In this document: positions 22,478 through 27,374 of the stretch, one piece after another
Numbering within the stretch: the stretch's first letter is position 1
How the letters are laid out: every line of letters begins with the position of its first letter
Assembly (NCBI GenBank): GCA_963925035.1
Contig: CAWUSK010000020.1
Coordinates: 1-27,374, forward strand
Source of the DNA: UBA4466 sp963925035
GTDB lineage: Bacteria; Bacteroidota; Bacteroidia; Flavobacteriales_D; Crocinitomicaceae
Length of the DNA stretch: 27,374 nucleotides
Direction of reading: 5' to 3'
The notes under the pieces: model-generated
The model's database searches: none
What the model saw: the letters and a program-made list of their open reading frames with translations, nothing else
What the model was told of the DNA's origin: nothing
Program-made: the position numbers and the translations under genes

Positions 22478-23344
22478 TTATCCTAAATAAGCCTTCAATA
22501 GTTTATTTCGAGATGTATGTCTCAGTCGGCGAATTGCCTTTTCTTTAATTTGACGCACACGCTCACGAGTTAAATTGAATTTCGCTCCAATCTCTTCAAG
22601 CGTAAGTCCGTGGTTCATTCCAATTCCGAAGAATAAACGAATAATTTCACGTTCTTTATCTGTTAAAGTGCTTAGAGATCGTTCGATTTCTTTTTGCAAT
22701 GATTCTGCCATTAAAACGTGATCCGCTTTAGGTGAGTCGTTATTTGCCATTACATCCATTAATGTACCACCATCTTCCGAAGTAGATAAAGGTGCATCCA
22801 TTGATACGTGACGACCAGAAACATTTAAACTCTCTTTAATTTTGTCTTCTGGAACTTCCAATGCTTCAGCTAATTCCTCAGCTGATGGAGGTCTTTCAAA
22901 CTCTTGCTCAAGGCGTGAAAATGCCTTGTTAATTTTGTTCAATGATCCTACTTGGTTCAAAGGTAAACGCACAATACGTGCTTGTTCAGCTAATGCTTGC
23001 AAGATTGATTGACGAATCCACCAAACAGCATACGAGATAAATTTGAATCCACGTGTTTCATCAAATTTTTGCGCCGCTTTAATAAGACCTAAATTTCCTT
23101 CATTAATAAGGTCAGGTAAAGTCAACCCCTGATTTTGATATTGCTTAGCAACTGATACTACGAAACGAAGATTGGCTCTCGTTAATTTCTCAAGTGCCTT
23201 TTGGTCTCCTTGCTTGATTTTTTGTGCCAATTCTACTTCTTGCTCTGCAGTAATCAACTCTTCTTTACCAATGTCTTGCAAGTATTTGTCTAATGACTGA
23301 CTCTCACGATTGGTAATCGACTTCGTAATTTTAAGTTGTCTCAT
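22478..23344 (-). CDS. rpoD: Primary RNA polymerase sigma factor, RpoD/SigA type
   Basis: A 288-residue housekeeping sigma-70 factor. It lacks region 1.1, as Bacteroidota primary sigma factors do. Region 1.2 is near SLDKYLQDIGKEELIT; region 2 contains RFVVSVAKQYQNQGL, DLINEGNLGLIKA and the -10 recognition helix ending ISYAVWWIRQSI; region 3 follows; region 4 ends in the helix-turn-helix LTLEEIGAKF and RERVRQIKEKAIRRLR. I start at the ATG at 23342-23344 (MRQLKITKS), the family start. A further in-frame TTG 48 bases upstream is the last codon of the -7 promoter element and so cannot be the start. The TAnnTTTG promoters in this window are the kind this factor recognises. Confidence 0.96.
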   Translation of the reverse strand: MRQLKITKSITNRESQSLDKYLQDIGKEELITAEQEVELAQKIKQGDQKALEKLTRANLRFVVSVAKQYQNQGLTLPDLINEGNLGLIKAAQKFDETRGFKFISYAVWWIRQSILQALAEQARIVRLPLNQVGSLNKINKAFSRLEQEFERPPSAEELAEALEVPEDKIKESLNVSGRHVSMDAPLSTSEDGGTLMDVMANNDSPKADHVLMAESLQKEIERSLSTLTDKEREIIRLFFGIGMNHGLTLEEIGAKFNLTRERVRQIKEKAIRRLRHTSRNKLLKAYLG

Positions 23345-23389
23345 AAAATTTTGGTCCCCCTGATTTAATTTTTGCTCGAAAGCGAAGCG

Positions 23390-23421
23390 CAAAGATACGA
23401 CGAAAAGAAACTGTTTTCCAA
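23390..23421 (-). promoter_or_regulatory. Bacteroidota-type promoter of the sigma-factor gene
   Basis: Minus strand TTTG, 21 bases, then TATCTTTG, a full -7 match. It lies about 45 bases upstream of the ATG, and its final TTG would otherwise be taken for a longer start. Confidence 0.7.
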
Positions 23422-23481
23422 ATAAAGATTAAGATTTTTTGAAATTAATATTAAGTCAAAAATCGTGCCTAACACTTTGCT

Positions 23482-24957
23482 CTAGAGACCGAAGCCCACG
23501 TAATCTCGCTTACCACTTTCTGTCATGATTTCTAATAGTACTCCTTTGCTCAAGCTACTCAGTTTTGTTGTCAATTGTTCAACATTAGTTACCGTTTCGT
23601 TGTTGATTTTCGTAATAATCATTCCCTCCAACAAGCCAAGCGATTTTAACTTCCCAGCATTCAATGCTTGAATCTTAACACCGCAATTGATGTTCAACTC
23701 CTTCATTTCTTTACTCGTTAATTCTCTAAAGGTTGCACCTAACGCTGCATTTTTCGCAATTTCTTCTTTCGAAACAAGTTTCGTGTCACCGTCTTTGTTT
23801 CTCAAAACAATTTCTTTTATACTTTCCTCTCCTTTAGAGTTTTGAATGGTCAATGCTAGTTTATCACCAGGCCGTCTTTTTCCAACTTCTTCTTGAACAG
23901 AAGCAACTGAATTAACATCTCTATTCCCGATTTTTAGAATAACATCTCCATTCTTAAGTCCTGCTTTATCAGCGCTTCCATCTTCAACCACTTCTGCAAT
24001 ATAAACTCCTTTTACCGAAGAAAGTTTTTTGGCTTCTTTCAATTCTTGAGTTATATCAGCAATTTGAACTCCAAGATATCCACGCTGTACAATGCCGTAA
24101 TCGATCAAGTCTAACATTACTTTTTGTACCAAGTTTACAGGGACTGCAAATGAATACCCGCTATAACTTCCAGTGCGAGATGCAATGGCAGTATTGATTC
24201 CAACCAATTGACCTCTCGTATTTACTAAAGCTCCACCGCTGTTTCCCGGATTTACAGCTGCATCGGTCTGAATAAATGATTCAATTGGAACAACATTAGC
24301 CCCTATTCTTTCACCTAGTAGATTAATGTTTCTTGCTTTAGCCGATACAATTCCTGCTGTTACAGTTGATGTTAAGTTGAATGGATTTCCAACGGCTAAA
24401 ACCCATTCCCCGATGCGAATATCATCACTATTTCCAATAGGAATCGCTTGCAATCCCTTTTCTTTTATTTTTAATACAGCAATATCTGTAGATGGATCAG
24501 AACCAATAATTACAGCGTCATACTTTCTGTTGTCGTTTAATGTGACTTGAATTTCGTTGGCATTTTCAATTACGTGATTGTTTGTAACGATGTAGCCGTC
24601 TTCAGAGATAATAACCCCTGAGCCAGAACCTGAACCAAACTGCTTAAATTCGCGGCCTCCAGAACCTGGACCGTAGAAGAACTCTGAAAACATATCTCTT
24701 TGAAATGTTGTAGTTTCTACTTTGGTTGTAACATGAACAACAGAATTCACACTGTTTTCAGAAGCTTCAACAAAGCTCTCTGCTGGAAGACCACCGTTTG
24801 AGTTCAATCCAACTGCCTTTGCACGATAATTCATATCGTCTTGATAAATTGTGTCTGATTGTGGAGGAGTTGTACCATTTTGTATAATCATAAAAATAGC
24901 CAAAGGAAGCATTCCTCCTAAAAGACCGAATCCGAATAATTTCATGTTTATTTTCAT
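23482..24957 (-). CDS. Do-family serine protease (DegP/DegQ/HtrA)
   Basis: A 491-residue periplasmic protease-chaperone for misfolded envelope proteins. It has an N-terminal hydrophobic segment (about 5-25, signal peptide or anchor), then a trypsin-like domain with H128 (TNNHVIENA), D158 (STDIAVLK) and S240 (NPGNSGGAL), a complete triad. Two PDZ domains follow, at about 290-375 (YLGVQIADI, DGSADKAGLKNGDVILKIG) and 400-490 (LKSLGLLEGMIITKIN). I start at the ATG at 24955-24957, which puts a short basic stretch before the hydrophobic segment; the frame is open 14 codons further without a good start, and an ATG four codons later is also possible. The region upstream is about 125 bases, divergent from the DUF2891 gene. 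Confidence 0.92.
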   Translation of the reverse strand: MKINMKLFGFGLLGGMLPLAIFMIIQNGTTPPQSDTIYQDDMNYRAKAVGLNSNGGLPAESFVEASENSVNSVVHVTTKVETTTFQRDMFSEFFYGPGSGGREFKQFGSGSGSGVIISEDGYIVTNNHVIENANEIQVTLNDNRKYDAVIIGSDPSTDIAVLKIKEKGLQAIPIGNSDDIRIGEWVLAVGNPFNLTSTVTAGIVSAKARNINLLGERIGANVVPIESFIQTDAAVNPGNSGGALVNTRGQLVGINTAIASRTGSYSGYSFAVPVNLVQKVMLDLIDYGIVQRGYLGVQIADITQELKEAKKLSSVKGVYIAEVVEDGSADKAGLKNGDVILKIGNRDVNSVASVQEEVGKRRPGDKLALTIQNSKGEESIKEIVLRNKDGDTKLVSKEEIAKNAALGATFRELTSKEMKELNINCGVKIQALNAGKLKSLGLLEGMIITKINNETVTNVEQLTTKLSSLSKGVLLEIMTESGKRDYVGFGL

Positions 24958-25145
24958 TAAATATTGTTTTGATTTTGTTCTTACACAAGTATAACTCAAA
25001 AACAGAAAAATAGCACATAAACTGTCTGTTAAAGAATGTTAAGCACTTGAACCTTAAATAAAAATTAAAACTTTTTGGAAGAATGAAGCAAAATAAGGCG
25101 GTGTTGAAACTGAAAACCGTATTTTTAAATTCAAAGAAAAAAAAA

Positions 25146-26252
25146 ATGCTAAAAAAGTTGCTTTCTGTTTTAATGGCATCATTATATTTTGGCTGCACGA
25201 CAGAGAATAATGAAGTTTCCGTTGAAGGTGATTTTCCAATTGTTCAATTGATAAATTTTACGCTGGAAGATGCAGAGAAAATGTCGTTACTTCCGCTAAC
25301 GTGTATTGATCAAGAGTATCCAAATAAACCTGGAATTGTATTGGATGATTCAACAGGTTTACAGTCGCCTCGGGCATTACATCCAGCATTTTATGGTTGT
25401 TTTGATTGGCATTCATCTGTTCATGGACATTGGAGCATAGTTGTGTTATTGAAGAAATTCCCAAAATCAAAAGATGCAAAAGAGCTGCGTGTACTTTTAA
25501 GGAATCATCTGTCAAACGAGAATATAAAAAAAGAGTTAAAGTATTTTAAAATTGCTTCTAATGGCAGTTTTGAACGAACTTATGGTTGGGCATGGTTGAT
25601 GAAATTGGATTTAGAATTAATGACATGGAATGATCCACTTGGAAAGGAGTTGCATGAAAACTTGAAACCTTTAGCTAGATATATTTCAAAAAAATACATT
25701 GACTTTCTTCCAAAACTAAATCACCCATTGAGAGTTGGGACGCATACAAACACGGCATTTGGACTTCGGTTTGCCTATGAATATGCTTTAGAAGCGCATG
25801 ATTCGGAGTTGATGAGAGTAATTCGTTCTCGTGCCAAAGCGTTTTACTTGAATGATGAAAATTGCCCGATGAGTTGGGAGCCTGATGGGACAGATTTTCT
25901 TTCCCCATGTCTTGAAGAGGCAAATTTGATGAAATACATTCTTCCAAAAAATGAATTCAAAAAATGGTTAAGGAAATTTCTTCCTCAAATCTTCGAAAAA
26001 GAATTTCAATTGGCCGTTGGTGAGGTTTCTGATCGAACAGATGGGCATCTAGTGCATTTAGATGGATTGAATTTTAGCCGCGCTTGGTGTTTGAATAATT
26101 TAGCAGAGGATAGGGACTTGGAACATTTGAAATGGATTGCAAATGAACATGTTAATTATTCTTATCCAAACTTAGTAGGAGATGATTACATGGGAGGACA
26201 TTGGTTGGCAAGCTTTGCGCTTTTAGCAATCACGTCAGAAATTAGTGAATAA
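25146..26252 (+). CDS. DUF2891 protein, putative lipoprotein
   Basis: A 368-residue protein of the DUF2891 family, recognisable by ALHPAFYGCFDWHSSVHGHW as separate blocks (PAFYGCFDWHSSVHGHW), a GWAWLMKLDLEL helix, LNHPLRVGTHTNTAFGL, WEPDGTDFLSPCLEEA and the late MGGHWLASFALLA. The helical, repeated pattern with conserved His, Trp and Asp suggests an (alpha/alpha) toroid, but no activity is known. I start at the ATG at 25146, just before a hydrophobic leader ending LYFGC. This is an imperfect lipobox (Tyr at -3), so C17 may be lipidated, or the leader may be an ordinary signal peptide. A further upstream ATG at 25083 would add 21 charged residues before the leader and is less likely. dapF follows 15 bases after the stop. 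Confidence 0.78.
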   Translation: MLKKLLSVLMASLYFGCTTENNEVSVEGDFPIVQLINFTLEDAEKMSLLPLTCIDQEYPNKPGIVLDDSTGLQSPRALHPAFYGCFDWHSSVHGHWSIVVLLKKFPKSKDAKELRVLLRNHLSNENIKKELKYFKIASNGSFERTYGWAWLMKLDLELMTWNDPLGKELHENLKPLARYISKKYIDFLPKLNHPLRVGTHTNTAFGLRFAYEYALEAHDSELMRVIRSRAKAFYLNDENCPMSWEPDGTDFLSPCLEEANLMKYILPKNEFKKWLRKFLPQIFEKEFQLAVGEVSDRTDGHLVHLDGLNFSRAWCLNNLAEDRDLEHLKWIANEHVNYSYPNLVGDDYMGGHWLASFALLAITSEISE

Positions 26253-26267
26253 TAGTAAATTTGCAGT

Positions 26268-27041
26268 ATGGATTTGAAGTTTTCGAAATATCAAGGTTCA
26301 GGAAATGATTTTGTGATGTTAGATAATATGAGCGGTGATTACGTTGATTTATCTATTACTCAGATTCAATTTTTATGCGATCGAAAATTAGGAGTTGGTG
26401 CAGATGGATTGATAAAATTGTCTACTGATGAAGAAACTGATTTCCTTGTAGAATACTACAATGCAGATGGTTCTCAAAGCTTTTGTGGCAATGGAGCTAG
26501 ATGTTCAGTTGCATTTGCGAAATCTTTAGGCTTGATTAAAAACAAGACCAAGTTCAATGCAATTGATGGGATTCACGAAGCGACAATAGAAAATGGAATT
26601 GTACGATTGGAAATGTTGCCTGTGGACTCGATTCAAAAAGTAAACAATGATTATTGGTTGGAAACTGGTTCTCCGCATTATGTGCGAATAATCAATCAAA
26701 CTGATTCGGTTGATATTGTAGAGTTTGGCAAGTCTATTCGTTATTCTGAATCGTATAAAAAGAACGGAGTAAACGTAAATACAGTAAAAGAGATTGATGC
26801 ATCAACGATAAGTGTTGAGACATACGAGCGAGGTGTAGAAGATGAAACATTGTCATGCGGCACAGGTGTAACTGCTTGTGCTTTGGTTTGGATGGATTTG
26901 AATTCAGATTTAGACAAAGTCAATATTACGACAAAAGGTGGTTATTTATTAGTGGAAGCAACGCGCGAAGGAAATGGATTTTCATCGATTTGGCTTTCCG
27001 GTCCAGCAAAAAATGTATTTGATGGAAGAATTAATGTCTAA
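26268..27041 (+). CDS. dapF: Diaminopimelate epimerase
   Basis: A 257-residue cytoplasmic enzyme that converts LL- to meso-diaminopimelate, used for lysine and for peptidoglycan crosslinks. The two catalytic cysteines are C73 (SFCGNGARC) and C197 (LSCGTGVTAC), and the substrate-binding YQGSGNDFVM and ERGVEDETLSCG motifs are intact. It follows the DUF2891 gene by 15 bases. A TAAATTTG matching the -7 promoter consensus ends only four bases before the ATG (26256-26263), so a nearly leaderless transcript is possible in addition to read-through. The next gene overlaps its 3' end. Confidence 0.95.
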   Translation: MDLKFSKYQGSGNDFVMLDNMSGDYVDLSITQIQFLCDRKLGVGADGLIKLSTDEETDFLVEYYNADGSQSFCGNGARCSVAFAKSLGLIKNKTKFNAIDGIHEATIENGIVRLEMLPVDSIQKVNNDYWLETGSPHYVRIINQTDSVDIVEFGKSIRYSESYKKNGVNVNTVKEIDASTISVETYERGVEDETLSCGTGVTACALVWMDLNSDLDKVNITTKGGYLLVEATREGNGFSSIWLSGPAKNVFDGRINV

Positions 27042-27374
27042 ATACAAAATCACCAATATTCTGAATGCAGAAGAGACAGAAATTGATGAGCAGAAATGCT
27101 TGCTTTGGGTTTGGCATGCAGATAAAATACCGCCGCATCTTGGACTTTCCATCGAAGGTAAATATTTCAGCTTAAAAGCGAACGGAAAGGATTTTATGAC
27201 TGAAATTGAATCTGTGAAACAGATCATCAGCAAAAAGAAAATAAAAACACTCTGTTTTGAAGTTAAATCAACATTGAATCTGCAAGATATTGCTACTTCG
27301 TTTCAGAAATACGATTGTACGGTTCCTTTTGAAATTACTTGCTTACAGCCAATTCAGGAAGTTTTGAATTCATT
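27034..27374 (+). CDS. Partial unidentified gene downstream of dapF
   Basis: The frame opens at the ATG at 27034, overlapping the end of dapF by eight bases, and runs off the right edge without a stop; 113 residues are visible. In-frame ATGs at 27022 and 27013 would give a few more residues (MEELMSKYK or MYLMEELMSKYK). The visible part begins MSKYKITNILNAEETEIDE and contains LLWVWHADKIPPHLGLS and YFSLKANGKDFM, then KKKIKTLCFEVKS. There is no signal peptide or membrane segment in the visible part. I do not recognise the family; overlap with dapF suggests cotranscription. Confidence 0.7.
   Translation, partial: MSKYKITNILNAEETEIDEQKCLLWVWHADKIPPHLGLSIEGKYFSLKANGKDFMTEIESVKQIISKKKIKTLCFEVKSTLNLQDIATSFQKYDCTVPFEITCLQPIQEVLNS

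Noticed and set aside
24767..25198. A 143-residue leftward frame across the 5' end of the protease gene
   Set aside because: It overlaps the DegP start region in another frame and runs through the promoter region of both divergent genes, with no domain-like sequence.

Overview
The window looks like chromosomal DNA from a member of the Bacteroidota, most likely Flavobacteriales (a Fluviicola/Crocinitomicaceae-type organism is my best guess, but the sequence alone does not settle it). The evidence is AT-rich DNA, promoters of the Bacteroidota type (TTG, 19-22 bases, TAnnTTTG), a short primary sigma factor without region 1.1, a secreted subtilase with a C-terminal sorting domain of the type IX secretion system, a SusC-like/TonB receptor with a carboxypeptidase-like N-terminal domain, and several families largely confined to this phylum (DUF5606, DUF4294, DUF6150).

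Layout. 1-278 is non-coding. 279-4518 runs leftward: a START-like protein, then an LptF/LptG-type lipopolysaccharide-export permease whose stop overlaps the start of the first of two glycosyltransferases, themselves overlapping; this looks like a cell-surface glycan operon. 4701-5118 is a broken secreted protein with part of a PKD domain. 5185-6432 is a response regulator fused to a PP2C/SpoIIE phosphatase, preceded by three exact 21-base-spaced LytTR-type direct repeats. A tRNA-Met with its own promoter and terminator follows, then an M3 oligopeptidase and a DUF5606 protein with a histone-H1-like tail. 9271-13273 holds two divergent secreted subtilases. 13342-16519 has a SnoaL-like exported protein, a small transaldolase, a secreted SKYDA-repeat protein, a DUF1853 protein and a DUF4294 protein. 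16608-20882 runs rightward: lipoprotein, DNA-alkylation-repair HEAT protein, a His/Cys-rich exported protein, a TonB-dependent receptor, a decayed Cys-containing gene and a small Cys-rich lipoprotein; the second half reads like a metal-acquisition cassette. 20950-24957 runs leftward: long-form GAPDH, primary sigma factor and a DegP/HtrA protease. 25146 to the right edge carries a DUF2891 putative lipoprotein, diaminopimelate epimerase and the beginning of an unidentified gene.

Most of the window is ordinary housekeeping and envelope biology. I see no CRISPR array, insertion sequence or prophage. The signals I consider least explained are the triple LytTR-type operator, the 13-residue SKYDA repeat protein, the His-rich/TonB cassette with its decayed neighbour, and the two gene remnants.
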